A stretch of DNA of 64,000 nt from Lactifluus volemus (Eukaryota; Basidiomycota; Agaricomycetes; Russulales; Russulaceae): contig WTXI01000001.1 of assembly GCA_022376515.1 (NCBI GenBank), positions 1,054,001 to 1,118,000 of the forward strand, written 5' to 3'. The translations under genes and the position numbers were made by a program. The stretch's first letter is position 1. Every line of letters starts with the position of its first letter. Positions 26,442 to 38,353 of the stretch are shown here, one piece after another. The notes under the pieces were generated by a model. It saw nothing but the letters and a program-made list of their open reading frames with translations, was not told where the DNA came from and ran no database searches.

Positions 26442-27409
26442 CTATTTATTATTATAGTAAGGATCATTGTACTCATTATACAGGCTACGGCTGGATGATG
26501 TCGTTTGTCCGGAAGGAACGGAAGGTGGAGGTAGGGGTAGGGGTTCTCGGTGAGGGTCGTCATAAGGGTTTTCAAGCGTACCATTATCGCTCCCGACGCT
26601 TTCCTCTCTGGCATGACTGTACTCGCCGCGCCCCCCCGGGTCCATCCGCGAATCCCAGGGATCTGAACGATTCGCCATGCCACTGGGACCGTTGAGACCA
26701 GTCATGGAATATATCGAGTTGTATTTCTCGTGGTCCCCACGTTGACCGACGCCATACCCGGAGACGATGGTGTAGAAGTAAAACTGGAAGTCGAGTTAGT
26801 GGCACTAATGGCAACGGCGAGTTGGAATACAGTACCTGGGAGATAAGCAAGAGAACCCAGAGGCCGCCCATCAAACCTACGTCTACCCATGGGAATATTT
26901 CACACATCGTTGAACCCTCAGATGTAAGACCTGAGGTCGCACTGAAGAACTTTTGTTCACAATTTACTTTGGCAGTATTGTGACGAGAAGCGGAGATGGC
27001 AATCCAGACAGCTGCGACGGAGAAGGCAGCTACTGTGATAAGGACATGAAGGGTGGTGTATCTCCTAAACATTACGGGTTTTTCCTGTAAAGTGGTGAGT
27101 GACAGGAGATGTATAAGTGGAAGAATGCAAACCCGGGCAACGCCAATGAAGCCAAATATTTGAATCAAAGCACCGACATAGCAGATGATAGCAAAAATCC
27201 AGCGAGCAGACGAAGGAGTTGCAGCGCCGACAACTATACAGTGATTGCTCAGTCATGAAACGAGGGAGGAGAGGAGGGATATTACTATCTGGTGTTGCAA
27301 CGCTGAGAGTACCGGCCAATATGCCCAGCACAAACTGTTCAGCAAGGGTGGAATAGATACCAACGTTGACGACTGGTATTGCGCAGCAACAGTAGTCTCG
27401 GGGTTTCAT
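26442..27409 (-). CDS. four-transmembrane protein of unknown function
   Basis: The start MKPRDYCCCAIPVVNVGIYS at 27409 leads into four hydrophobic segments: FVLGILAGTLSVATP, IFAIICYVGALIQIFGFIGV, TLHVLITVAAFSVAAVWIAI and WVDVGLMGGLWVLLLISQ. The loop between the third and fourth carries two cysteines (NCEQKFF, TMCEIF). The polar tail contains GYGVGQRGDHEKYNS and a Pro/Gly/Ser-rich end with NEYNDPYYNNK. Three introns (about 27240-27295, 27090-27140 and 26785-26835) keep the frame. From memory, intact orthologues with the MKPRDYCCCAIP start are widespread in basidiomycetes; the role is not known to me. The layout resembles tetraspanin-like proteins, but no tetraspanin CCG motif is seen. Intact. 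Confidence 0.8.
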
Positions 27410-27547
27410 TGTGGTAGGTGGGAGAAAAGTGAAATTGGATAAGGGGTAAATAAACCAAAACATGGACCTGGCAATCATGTTACCGTCACGCGTCACAGCC
27501 CTTGCCTGTGCCACTGAACAGCTCCGTTCACTGTCCCTCGACTCTTT
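27410..27547. promoter_or_regulatory. shared divergent promoter region
   Basis: The start codons of the four-span membrane protein and the NPC2-like gene are 138 bp apart and divergent. No specific motif was identified. Confidence 0.45.
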
Positions 27548-28309
27548 ATGGCCCGCTTGTCATATTTATCCCTCTTTCTTGCCTACCTATTCGTTGCCAC
27601 GAACGCAAATCCATTTTCTTTCCAGAAACCAATCGTTAATCAGGATCGTCCTGTTCACGCCACCGCAAATTGGGACTGGCGTAGCTGCGGTCAGTCGTTG
27701 CGTGGCGTTTACGTCACCCTTGGCTGATGTTATTTTCGATAAGGCTCGGCCAGTGATGCCATTCAGATTGAATCCATTACCGTCAGCCCCGACCCCCCGA
27801 AACCTGGACATGACTTGACCGTTACCGTCAAAGCTAGCGCACAGGAAGAGATTGAGGTCCGTCTGTATGCATTTATCTCTTATCGTTCTCATCGATCATG
27901 TCCCCACTTTCAGGAGGGCGCATATGCAGACGTCACAGTGAAACTTGGCGTTGTCAAGCTTTTGACGAAGGAGTTCGATTTATGTGAGGAGGCGTATGTA
28001 TTCCTGGTGCTACCTGTTTTCGCAATACCTACTGGTATTTCCTCTAGACGCAATGCGGAATTAGAGGTTCAGTGTCCAGTCAAGGAAGGAAACTATTTGG
28101 TTGAACATACCGTTACCCTTCCGAAAGAGATCCCACAGGGTGAGTTGTGGAGCTTTCCGTCCATACTTCTCATTTTCTTCTTCTGACTTGCTTTAGCAAA
28201 ATTCAACGTTAACGCACACGGTTACACCGTTGATGATGAAGAATTATTCTGCGTTGATTTGACGATTAATTTTTTCAAAAAACCATTCCTGAAGTTATTT
28301 CTAGGCTAG
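27548..28309 (+). CDS. NPC2-like ML-domain lipid-binding secretory protein
   Basis: ML-domain proteins (Npc2, phosphatidylglycerol/phosphatidylinositol transfer protein) bind sterols or lipids in the secretory and vacuolar lumen. The start MARLSYLSLFLAYLFVATNA at 27548 is a signal peptide. The mature part shows the domain's disulfide cysteines and motifs: WDWRSCG, IQIESITVSPDPPKPGHDLT, GAYADVTVKLGVVKLLTKEF, DLCEEA, EVQCPVKEGNY, VTLPKEIPQAKFNVNAHGYT, DDEELFCVDL. Introns (about 27690-27743, 27857-27913, 27995-28048 and 28140-28197) keep the frame. It ends at 28309 and is about 170 residues long, typical of the fungal family. Intact. Confidence 0.93.
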
Positions 28310-28702
28310 TGACCGACTAGCGACGGCATTGTTTTCGTCAGGGTTTCTGGCTTGATGTGCGTCGACAATGTTCTTGTCCTTTTACATACCTGTACATACC
28401 ACTCAATGGTTCTCGTGATATCTGAACGCCACTGTCAACCTTATCCACTCGCGCATCCAACGAAATGATTTTTGAATTTTTTTTTTGCTGATTTCGGGAT
28501 CGGCCAAGTGCGATGTGAACAAGGACGTTGTGTGGTGCATAAGTGCGCCGCTTCCCCGGGCAAAGTAGCGCACAGCCGCGAACGTCGGCGGACGACCAAC
28601 AACAACAGCCCCAGTGCCGAGGAATTTCTTTAAAGGACAGAGAACCTCGCAAAAGGCCCCTCATCGTACCTCTCCCTCTTCCACCTTGTTACTCACTGGT
28701 CA
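28310..28702. other. intergenic spacer
   Basis: It lies between the NPC2-like gene and the small plus-strand gene. I see nothing beyond presumed transcription signals; a CT-rich stretch (about 28670-28690) precedes the next start codon. Confidence 0.35.
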
Positions 28703-29124
28703 ATGTCCAGCAATTACGACGTCGCCTTCCGGTTTGTGAACGACACGCAATGGGCTGCCACCTTGGAAGCCTGGGGCCCTAACCCTCGTGGCCGTGAAAA
28801 TGGGGTGATGCTTATGCTCCGGCCACAAGAGAGGGTAGCGTTCATGCAGAATGCAAACCTATCCTACTATTACTGTGTTCGTCATCACGGCATTGAGGCT
28901 GGTTTCTCGTAGGTTCCGATATGAAGGATTGTGATAGCCTGCTTCTTCTGACTGAAGGTCACCAAACTAGCGTGAAGATCCTTGCGGACATGCCGGCTAA
29001 CATCTCGGAGATAATGCCGCAGATGCTTCCGGCCAACTACCAGGACATAACGCCCTTTTCACCCAGAGCCGGCATTACAGTAAGAAGATATCGACCGCTG
29101 ACCCACTACGTATCTGGATGGTAG
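28703..29124 (+). CDS. small beta-rich protein, copy 2 of a two-member local family
   Basis: The start MSSNYDVAFRFVNDTQWAAT at 28703 is followed by LEAWGPNPRGRENGVMLML, RPQERVAFMQNANLSYYYCV and RHHGIEAGFS. A GTAGGT donor (about 28911) and acceptor ACTAG (about 28970) join VKILADMPANISEIMPQMLP and ending SPRAGITVRRYRP...VSGW at 29124, giving about 120 residues. It matches the protein at 25160-25579 in length, in the Y-x-V...N-D and L-x-P-x-E-x-V positions, and in the place and phase of the intron. The two copies are inverted and separated by the four-span and NPC2-like genes. Function unknown. Confidence 0.6.
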
Positions 29125-29397
29125 GTCAGGTCAATTAGGATCGTATGCTGCTTGGTTATCTTATGAGCCCGTTCGTCACTAGAAGTGGTCATGATCAGAT
29201 GGTTACGAGCGCTCGTATTAGTGGCTCGGATACGCTTAGAGCTAATTAACAAGTCATTGTCTCGATTCCTTTGCTTGTTCTATACTTTTCCAATACGACC
29301 CATGGACGCGGTACAAGTAGACATTATTCCCTGATAGGAATGAGGTTCACACACAAAGTGACAGAACATGACGTGATCGACCTTAGTTGATCGCCAA
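29125..29397. other. spacer before MED5
   Basis: It holds the end of the small gene and the presumed MED5 promoter; nothing else recognised. Confidence 0.3.
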
Positions 29398-32300
29398 ATG
29401 TCACTAACAGACCTGACTCGGAATGCCTTTCAGAGTGGCCTGTCGCCCACAAAGGCGAGTATTATAGTATCTTTAAACGAGCTTCCTCATTTATACTCGC
29501 GCCTTTTAGTGGGTTAGTTTATGTCAAATGTTTTTGTGGCGGGGGAACGCGCCCCATACTCTCGCGTTGGCAGGATCAGAGGCCGAGATCAGCGGTCCGT
29601 AGCCTGAATCGAGTGAACAACCTAGCACGCTCAACCCTACCTAGGTTCAGTGCTAATGCTCTTCGAGTATTATCCGGGCGATGCTGTATTACAAGCATAC
29701 CTGAAGGAGGCCATTCAAAGTAGGCTGGTGTCCCTCCCAACCTTCACCACTACGTTTCTCCTTGCCGCTCGTTCAAGAGCGCTGCGCGAGCCAGCAACCC
29801 TGAGTCTTCTCTGCAAGACCATTCGGGAGGCGCATTTGTGGTTAGACCCCTCAGCAGCTCCAGCAACCTTGCTCCCAGAGGATCCAGATCTCGCCCTAAG
29901 GACGGTTCGAGACGCACTGGAACTATTAGGAACTACCTATGACCCTTTACTTCCATCTCATCATTTCCAACGGATAGTACAACCTGTCGGGAATCTCATT
30001 CTTTCCTTGACTAGTCCAACTCCCAACTTTGCCAACGCGTCCGGAGCCCTGGCATTGGAGTGCATCGAAAGCATCAAAAACATATTGCTTCATGCCTTTG
30101 CGCTCGACCAAAACATAAGGCAGCCTCTTGAGAACCTTGCACTCTCTTTGAGCCTTTTCCCCGGTGAAAATTCAGCGCTGAGTTCCCGAGATCCAGTGTC
30201 TAGCACACGGTCGAGTCTTGGACAAGTCGACATTCTTGGGCAGGGACTCGAAGATGATATTACAACATGCAGTCTCCTCCTATTTCATCTTGTGAGTTGT
30301 CGTGGTATTGCGGAGGCGCGTACCAGTCATCTTCTGAGGTATCCCTGCCGCGTTTAGATCATCGATCGAGCGAAAGCATACGGGTCAGGACATGAAGCTC
30401 ACGCCACCGCTCTGCTGTTTGCGACTTTTCGAACGACTGGGTGGTCCTTGCAGAGGTTCTTCATTCAACTTTTTCAATCAGCTGTCGCCTGCCTGTCGGT
30501 GGACTTGTCTCGTGTGACGAGCAAGCGTCCGCTCTCCTTGTGGAACGCCTTTATCGCTGGCCGCGTACGTCTGCCGTTGTTGCATGTTCATTGCTCCCCC
30601 GCTCAAGGACAACCGTGCCAGCTTCCGCGTCTGTTGGTCTCTTTTGAGCGAGCTTTAGGAATGGATGGGATTCCCGCTACCGAATACGTTCGTTCCCTAT
30701 TCAGTTCTGGTGTTCGCGAAGTCATGTCGTTTGTTCAGCGTGCTGCTCTGCGGGATGCTTGGGGTACGCTTTGCCTCGGCGACCCTCTCTCTTCTCCGTT
30801 GGCGCACTACGAGAGCATGTGGTCTCTCGTGGGGACCAGCAATTCGCTCGAGAATACCGACAACTCGAAGTGAGGTCCATTCTCTTTTTCCCCAATTGCA
30901 TCCCTGACACCGTCTGCACAGGGCCGTGTCCTTCACGCGTGCATTCACATATCAACTACTCTCTTCTGGCCTTCTTGATCAAACCTTTGCTGTCAGGATA
31001 GATTCCAGCCTTACCAGCGAGAGCCCATCTCGTCTCCAAGCTGAGGCGCGAGAAGCCGGCACCGATTTGGGGGTACCTAACCCGTCTGTTTCTTGTAATC
31101 CAGGCTCATCACGAATCATAGCATCATCTTAATCAACGCCTCTCATCCGATCTGAGTGCATCTGATGTCCAATCGCTTTTGCAAAGGATTTATTCGGATC
31201 CCATTTCTCATGCTACCTTCGCCGAAACAGTCCGTAAAGTACGCCGATTTAATGGGAAATTCTCGCTCACCATGCACTAATTATCCTCGCAAGCGCGTTG
31301 ACGCCGCATCGTCTAGCATTGACATTGAGACACTTGGCCATATCTCGAGGGTTCTTTCCGCTAACGAGACTGCGCTGGATTTGGTTTCTTTGCATGTGGA
31401 AGTGTCCGTACTGGTATCAAGTGCTCTAGCTGTTGTGGAAGATTACAGTTGCGACACTGTTGGTGCGTCTGGTAAACGTTGGAGAGTGTCTGTGTAGTCA
31501 TGGCTTCTAGGTGACCCCCAGAGCGCTGTTGGCAATCTCGGCGATATTGTTTTATTTGCACAGCTGGCAACAGCTAGATTTAAGGTAACTGGCTGGTTAG
31601 TCTGAGTTCTCAATTCGTTAAAAAGTTCCCAGATCCCGGATGCATTGAAATATAAGAGCCGACCCCTTGACATAAGCTATCTTCGAAGGACCGATGCCAT
31701 TCTTATCCCCCTTACTTCAGAAGGGGATGCCAAGGCTTTCAAGACCTGGTTCAAGGCGCTCTTCGATAAAAATAGTGAGGGTATTGAAGACGATGTTCTT
31801 CGGTAGGTGACTTTATAGGGTTTTTTTATCTGTTGGTCATGTGGTCACCCTTCACAGTTCAACACGGCCGAAGACCCTGTTAGCAATAGCCGCGACGGTG
31901 TTCCTGAGTGCTGTCAGGCTTTCCGCCGAACGCAAGCTTGACCACGACGTGCTCAGCAACGGAGTATCCTACTTCTTAGGGCCGCTGCTTGGATGGACGC
32001 TTCCCGGGATCGTGCTGGCTCTTGTGAGAGAGATCAGAATGACGAGGTGGCGGCCAATTTTCATCAATATATATCAATGATGTTGACATGAGGATAAAAT
32101 CAGCTTCCGCTCTCCGCAACATCTAAGTGTTTTACGCACTGTCATGCTATCACCGAAACTCCCGCGACCCGTGTTGGCTCTCTGTGGTCCCAGTGTTGTG
32201 AGGCTATTTTGGGAAGGGCGTGGAGTTTCCCTGCCTTTCGATATCGCTGCTCTGCGGCTAGATGTCGCCAAGGCGATGGGAGTTACCCTTACAGGTTCGG

Positions 32301-32938
32301 TATCTTCATCATATTCCAAAGTTCCCTGCTCACCTGACTTTGTAGAACCGAACGCCAACAGCTCCTCCCTACAGTGGGTCGATCAACCCCGCAGGGCCAT
32401 TCAGAATGCGCTCAACCTGATCCAATCAGGCAAACCTCCGTCCCTCAATGTTGCTGCATGCATAATCGAAACTCCCGTTACTGAGTTCCTCCATATACTC
32501 TGGTTGGAGCTCAACATGTTCATCAAGAGAGGTATGACTCCGGATGCCGCCAAACGCTTTGCTATCTTCGTCCTTGCAACGCCTCGTGCTCCGCCAATGC
32601 CGCCACTTTTACCCATATTTCTGCACAACATCCTGCCATCGCTTATCGATAAATTCGACAATCCCAACCTTGGACAAGCGATCGTCGGTGACCTAGAGCT
32701 TCTCATCGCCATCATATCTTCTTCCTTGATGGCCGCGCTGCAGTTGGAGCGAGCTTTATACACCAACAGCGGTGAACAGGTATACCCACTCGGCTCTTCA
32801 AGCTCCTCAATAGCACGCAGGGTTGCTCTGGACCTTCGTCATCGAAAAAGTAGCTCGAAGGGGAAACTGATCGCTCAGCGGCTTACTTCGTCGCCAACTT
32901 TTGTTACGAGTTTCCCTATGTTCAAGACAGAGATTTAG
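29398..32938 (+). CDS. MED5: Mediator complex subunit 5 (Med5/Nut1)
   Basis: Med5 is a tail-module subunit of Mediator, which links activators to RNA polymerase II. The start MSLTDLTRNAFQSGLSPTK at 29398 matches basidiomycete Med5 as I recall it. The first intron appears to begin with GC (AAG/GCGAGT) and is followed by WVSLCQMFLW. Further conserved stretches are YYPGDAVLQAYLKEAIQS, GDILG-type QVDILGQGLEDDITTCSLLL, AYGSGHEAHATALLFATFRT, FFIQLFQSAVACLS, LLSSGLLDQTFAVRID, SSIDIETLGHISRVL, NGVSYFLGPLLGWTLPGIV and the hydrophobic C-terminal helices (EFLHILWLELNMFIKRG, GQAIVGDLELLIAI). About eleven short introns are needed and all join in frame, giving about 1000 residues. The protein looks intact. 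The sequence is only moderately conserved in Med5, so the call rests on several spaced motifs. Confidence 0.85.
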
Positions 32939-33860
32939 TTATGCCGACAACTTTGTTCTTGTCATTAGCAGTAAAACATATCAGATAAACTCCCCTGGGT
33001 GCACCAAATGTACACGCGGGTTTGTATTCAAGTGTGAAGTCTGTCGAGTTCTAGCAAAAGCAATCTACGGCACTCAGCTAATTTCCGCCTAGTCAGATCG
33101 GTGAAATTAATGGGACTTAGAGATGAGACGAAGAGTAACGCGACACGCGAGAGTGAGAAAGAGGGTAGGCATTTCGATGCCTCAAACTGGCTTATGCTAG
33201 TGCCGATTACTTAGTCCGAGTCCGTCCGCAGCCAACAACTGCGCCGAAACAACGTTCTCGATGCTGCCGCCCCCCAGTATGGCCACGCTCGATCTGCAAG
33301 TGAGGCTGCGCCTTGTTGCGATGCGCTACCGGTGCTACTTAGTAAAGGGGTCAGTTTGAGAGAATGGAAATATAGCGACTCGGGCGATCGTCCCCACGGG
33401 AAACGGTCCTTATCCTGCCTTCGATGCCAGTGCCCTAACACAGACTTTACGACACGTACGGGTCCGGAGTGGGATACAATAGGAACTGTTTGGTTTCTGC
33501 GTGGAATAGTGATGAGACTGGATACTGAGATATTCATCACTGACTCAAGACAGTGAACAGGAGATTGCTGCTTTTACGGTATAATCTAATACATTGTTTT
33601 TGACAATATTAGTAACTACAAAAGTTTATTGATCCGAATCCTATGGCGAAAAGACCATTGGGTTGAAGGATATGCTATGGTTCTGGCGGCGTTCCCGCGG
33701 ACGAAGCTGAAGAAACAGGGTTAAGTATAATGCGCGCGGGACAGAGAATAACCTGAGACTTACGACAGCATGCTTGGTCCGCGTTGCACGCCCTATCGGG
33801 TGGGCAAGATATGAGACAAGACGTGTTCTGTGAAGACTAAGAATTGGGTGAGTGAAGGGC
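32939..33860. other. intergenic region between convergent genes
   Basis: About 0.9 kb between the MED5 and CDF transporter 3' ends. Open frames on both strands (for example 33211-33540, minus) show no domain. I see nothing supported. Confidence 0.45.
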
Positions 33861-35551
33861 TTAGTTCTTCATTGGAAGGCATACTTTCATGCTCTCTTCT
33901 GGAATGGCGTCCCGGATCGGAGGGTATTCGGGCTGTATAGTACTCGAATGTATTCCATGCTGGTGTAAAATCTCCCGAATTTTAGATGCAACAGGCATAA
34001 AATCAACTTTACGAGAGGCGGTGACGTGGACGGAGGCTATGATCTTTGTTTCCGAGAGCTGCCATATATGTAGTTCGTGTACGGAGAGCACGCCTTCAAC
34101 GTCAAGGATTGCCGATCTGACATCTTCTAATGAAACCTCTGAAGGAACACCTTGAAGTAAGATAAAGGACGTGCTGCGGACTGAGCAGATCATGTCAAGA
34201 CTATATTCGGCGATGAGAGACAAAGACGCACCAAGAGGTAAAGCAGAGTGGAAAATGATAGCAGTGATAAGTAGACTGATGATGGGGTCACAATAGTACT
34301 TGAATTCCCAAGATGTCAGCCATATGATAAGCCCAGTCGCGATAACTCCAACATTGCCTAAAGCATCGCCGAGCACATGCAAGAGGAGAGCTTTCATATT
34401 CATGGAGCCTCCGTGGGAGTGACCATGCATGGGACCTTGGCTACCAGGAGTAGAAGCACTGGAAGTCGAGTAGGAGACTTGAGGGCGCTGAAGCAGACTA
34501 GTTTGCTCATGCTGGGCGCTCTCCGAAGTGGCGCGCTCAGCACCCCGTGTCTCGTGTTCGTCGTGTTCGTAGGGGGGATGAGTTATGATAGCACGATCTA
34601 GGGACCACGGATCCATTGAAGTTCGGGATCGGGACTTATGTGGGCGGTCAATGGTCACAGGGGAAGTACTTTGGACAATATTGTTGGCGGTCTGCACAAA
34701 AGAAGCCCTTGTAGCGGCTGGGTGGCCATAAAGTGAGGAGAAAGAACTGGAATGTTCGGTATGTGGCAGTGGACGGGGTTGACGGATTGCGACAGGAGAC
34801 GCAACAGGCGCCACAAGCTGAGGCGAGTCGGAGTGAATGCTGGAGGGCTTGGAAGATTTGGCAGAATGTGAATGGTCATGGCTATGGCCATGATCTAAGA
34901 TTAAGTGAGTCAAACGAACAGTGATGATGGCGTCGGCCTGACCGTGGAATAGAAAAAGGCCAATGATGTTGGATATTAATCCACAGGAACCCACAATAAC
35001 TACGAGTTTTGGGTTGGATATCTCTGTGGCCTGGTGAACGTCAGAACGACTAAACAACGGGGAAAGGCGTACCCGGCGTGTTGAAGAAGCGCTCCAATGC
35101 TTCGAGTGATATAGAGAAACAAAGAGCCAAAAGGAAGACGCCGTTAACGAGGGCGGCAAGAATCTCCGCCCTGTGCCAACCGTAAGAGTACCGAGTTGTT
35201 GGAGTCGAGTTTGCAGTGAGCTGATTTGAGGTTAGTGAGTTGGAATGATAAAACGGAGAACGTAGCTGACCTTAATAGCATAGAGTGCTATGATCAAGCT
35301 GACTACATCGCTGAAAAGGATGGCCTTAGAAGTCGCTCGAAAGAGAAGGAGTCGACATACTTGAGCATGTGAAAACTATCTGCAACGAGGGCGAGGGAAC
35401 CAACAGCATAGCCTGATGGATGGATGGATAAGCAATAGAAGCTGAGAGAAGGCTCTTGAAAAATATATTAACCAATAATGATTTCGAGTAAAAAGAACAG
35501 AGAATCCAATACGAGCAAAAAATATATACGGGCGGTACGAGAGGGAGCCAT
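33861..35551 (-). CDS. CDF-family zinc transporter (Zrc1/Cot1 type)
   Basis: Cation diffusion facilitators export Zn2+ from the cytosol, in fungi mostly into the vacuole, in exchange for protons. The start MAPSRTARIYFLLVLDSLFF at 35551 begins the first of six membrane spans. YAVGSLALVADSFHMLNDVV has the zinc-site HxxxD; SYGWHRAEILAALVNGVFLLAL and EISNPKLVVIVGSCGLISNI follow. The His-rich loop starts DHGHSHDHSHS and includes GPMHGHSHGGS; the second site is HVLGDALGNVGVIATGLIIW. The cytosolic C-terminal domain reads SLEDVRSAILDVEGVLSVHELHIWQLSE...IIASVHV. Introns (about 35420-35485, 35300-35360, 35215-35270, 35035-35075 and 34895-34945) join in frame. The protein of about 460 residues is intact. 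Confidence 0.93.
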
Positions 35552-35682
35552 GCAGAAGTCGGTGTGAAGCGTGGCACCGAGCGAGTGAGCGTGTTATCTT
35601 ATATCGGCCTTGATGACTAATCATCTAATTTATCCTCCACTTTCTTTCTACCACACACGACTCAAAAACAACAACAACAACA
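35552..35682. promoter_or_regulatory. shared divergent promoter region, CDF transporter and eIF3h
   Basis: The two start codons are 131 bp apart and divergent. An (AAC)n stretch (about 35666-35680) immediately precedes the eIF3h start. No specific motif was identified. Confidence 0.45.
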
Positions 35683-37058
35683 ATGGCGACTTCTATGGCC
35701 GCTGCCATCGCTGCCTCGTTACCGGCACCTCAGGCATCATCTGCTCCAGTCGCACCTATACATGAACCTATTCCGGCATCTATGTCCAAGCTTATCGACA
35801 TTGAAGCCGAAATACCGCTCAATGTTGTCCGGCTTGAAGGATTGGTCTGTCCATTCCCTAGTCATTTTTCATCCCCTTGAAATAAACAAACTTTGACCTG
35901 ATAGGTCGTTTCCAAAATTATCAAACACAGCTCCGAGTCACACTCATCCGTCCACGGCTTACTCCTCGGACTAGACCTTGATGGTACTCTAGAAGTGACA
36001 AACTCTTTCCCGTTACCTCACAGTTCGGGAGATGACGACGAAAAATCGTCCAAGATGACCAGTATGTCTTTTCTCATTGATCAAAGGGCCTTACATACCC
36101 ATTTTGGCAGATCGCTATCAGACTACCATGCTGCGTGCTCTCAAGGAGGTACGCGCAGACGACAGTGCTGTGGGATTCTATCAGTCGACGACAATGGGAG
36201 CATTCTTCAGTCAAACCCTCGTCGATACCCAAGCGATCCATCAAGAAAAAATTCGACATGGTGGTGTTGTCATTGTGCATGGTACCACGCTTTTCTCTCT
36301 TCACAGGTGCAGAAATTGATGGTGTGCGCATTACGGTAGACGTATCTCAAACTAACCGAGGAAACGCCTCATTCCGCGCATTTAGGCTCTCAAAAGAGTT
36401 CCTCGATGCCTACCGCAAGCCTCCTTTCAGTGCCAAATCGTGAGTTGTTGGCTTCATTTCCCAAGCCCTCATTCTCATTTTCAATCTAATACACCTCATT
36501 AGCATGATCAACCACAAGTTAACTTTTAACTCTATTATGGAAGAGGTTCCTTTGAAAATACGGACAAACCCGCTGCTGAGCGCGTTTGTTTCCACGCTCT
36601 CCGAACATCGTCCGACGTCCCTTACCCAACCTCTACCTTCCGAAGTGTATTCCACATCCTTACCTCATCTATATTCAACACTGGACCTTGGTAATCCTAC
36701 CCTCACAAAAAATCTAGAGAACGTCATCGAAGCAATCGATAACTACAAACTTGAAGAGGGCAATCTTGCGTATCATAGTCGGCAGATTGCTCGCGAGAAG
36801 ACACGAGCAGAGGCTTATGTCACGAAGCGGAAGGAGGAGAATGCCAACAGAGCTGCCCAAGGCCTAGCCCCACTGCCAGAAGAGGACATCAGTCGGATAT
36901 TCAAGATACCGCCCGAACCGAGTCGTTTAGAGAGCATGCTACTATTGGGTCAGGTAGACGCCTATGCTAAAACGTTAGAAGGGACGTCCAGCTTGAGCCT
37001 AGTGAAGATGTATTCAGCAAGGGCCGGCACGGATGCAAACCGTGAGGTCTTTCAATAG
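35683..37058 (+). CDS. translation initiation factor eIF3 subunit h
   Basis: eIF3h is an MPN-domain subunit of the eIF3 complex that assembles on the 40S subunit. The start at 35683 gives an Ala-rich leader. The MPN core follows: NVVRLEGLVVSKIIKHSSES, HSSVHGLLLGLDLDGTLEVTNSFPLP, YQTTMLRALKEVRADDSAVG, FYQSTTMGAFFSQTLVDTQA and GGVVIVHDVSQTNRGNASFRAFRLSKEFLD. The C-terminal region contains NHKLTFNSIMEEVPLKIRTN and a long charged helix (NLAYHSRQIAREKTRAEAYV), ending DANREVFQ at 37058. Introns at about 35848-35905, 36060-36115, 36280-36330 and 36440-36502 keep the frame. The metal-binding JAMM residues are absent, as is usual for this non-catalytic subunit. About 365 residues, intact. Confidence 0.93.
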
Positions 37059-38353
37059 AATTTCTTGTGCCGTGACACGCGTAAAATCATTAACGAGATA
37101 AATCGACAATCGGCGGGACGAGCGTGAAAAACAAGCCTAGTTGGGTGGTCAGGCACCCAATGGATATTCGGTATTGGGAGCAGCGAGACGACGTGGCTAG
37201 CATGGACGGTAACAAACAAGAGGAGGCGGAACAACGGGGGAAATTGCCAGTGAGAGCGCGACGCACGAACGTATCATCCAGATACAGTACATGTTATTAC
37301 AGTACGATAAAGCATCTTTTCCGGTGCTCAGATTCTCCCACCGGCGGTCTGAAGGGTTCTTCCCCATCAATCACCTCGTTTTTCGTTTACGATATTTTCC
37401 CCCTTGATCTAACAGAAGACTCGGAGGTGGCCCAATAGTCGACACACAGAAAAGAGGACAGGGGACAAGAAGTCAGCCGCAGATAAAATCAGAAAGGCAG
37501 CAGGAGGCTGACACAAGGTTATAAAGTACTTGCAGCGTCAATTGCAAGGCGGGTGAGGGTTACTGTAGCCCTTCTGGCCATCAGTACCCTCACAAAAAAA
37601 ATTTCACGCCTCGTGCAATCTCTTTACAAAGTAACGTATGTTATGTTAAAGATGGCTATCGGCTAAAAATGTAAGAACTACTTCAATTGGCCTTTATATT
37701 GGAGAGCTTGCAAACGTAAAAACTTCGAAGAGCTTCTGTACAAATTTTTGACGCACTATCAAGTGACTACAACTCCCCTGATTTTTCACAAACGCCACGT
37801 GCGTCTTTATACGATGAACGGTGGGAAGCCATCTTATGAGTCATATATGCTTCAAGTTGGAGTCATGACATGACCTTGAAGCAACTACGTTGGTCATGAG
37901 TACCACTGGCACTGACACACTCGGGCATTGCTAAGGCGCGTGCGTGTGCGTCGCACTTGCATTCTTCTCGCAGTGCTTTGGCCGACACGACCGCTTCCCT
38001 GCTGTCCCACAGCAACCGATGACATTGGCCTCCTCACAACAGTCTTCTCCCTGTTTCTATAACCTGAGCCTTTTCTAATTTGGGGTGTGGTCACTGTTTT
38101 TTTTTAAAAATATCTTCTCGACCCCAGTTTCAGTGCTTACTGATGTCTATGAGCTTGAGGCGACGTCGCTGAATGGAAGGCTATGTCCCCCCCATGCTGA
38201 ATGCTATAAAGACGGCTGTGGTTTGCTCATGGAAACCCATTGACCTCTTGATTTCGCCCGCACCATTCCTTCTCTCTGTCTTATTGATCACGGCGTGCTT
38301 TCCCTCGTCACACTACATCTACACACTCCTTGATTTTTTATCCATTTGATCAG
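37059..38353. other. intergenic region upstream of the secreted expansin-like gene
   Basis: 1.3 kb without supported coding sequence. The last 150 bases look like a promoter (TATA box at 38205-38210 and a C/T-rich tract at about 38260-38310). Upstream A/T-rich patches (about 37590-37700) show no clear structure. Confidence 0.45.
38205..38210 (+). promoter_or_regulatory. TATA box of the expansin-like gene
   Basis: TATAAA lies 144 bp upstream of the start codon at 38354 and is followed by a pyrimidine-rich tract, a common core-promoter layout in highly expressed fungal genes. Confidence 0.5.

Noticed and set aside
29398..32938. MED5 as a pseudogene because its open frames are fragmented
   Set aside because: About eleven short introns explain every frame change; the spliced protein is continuous.
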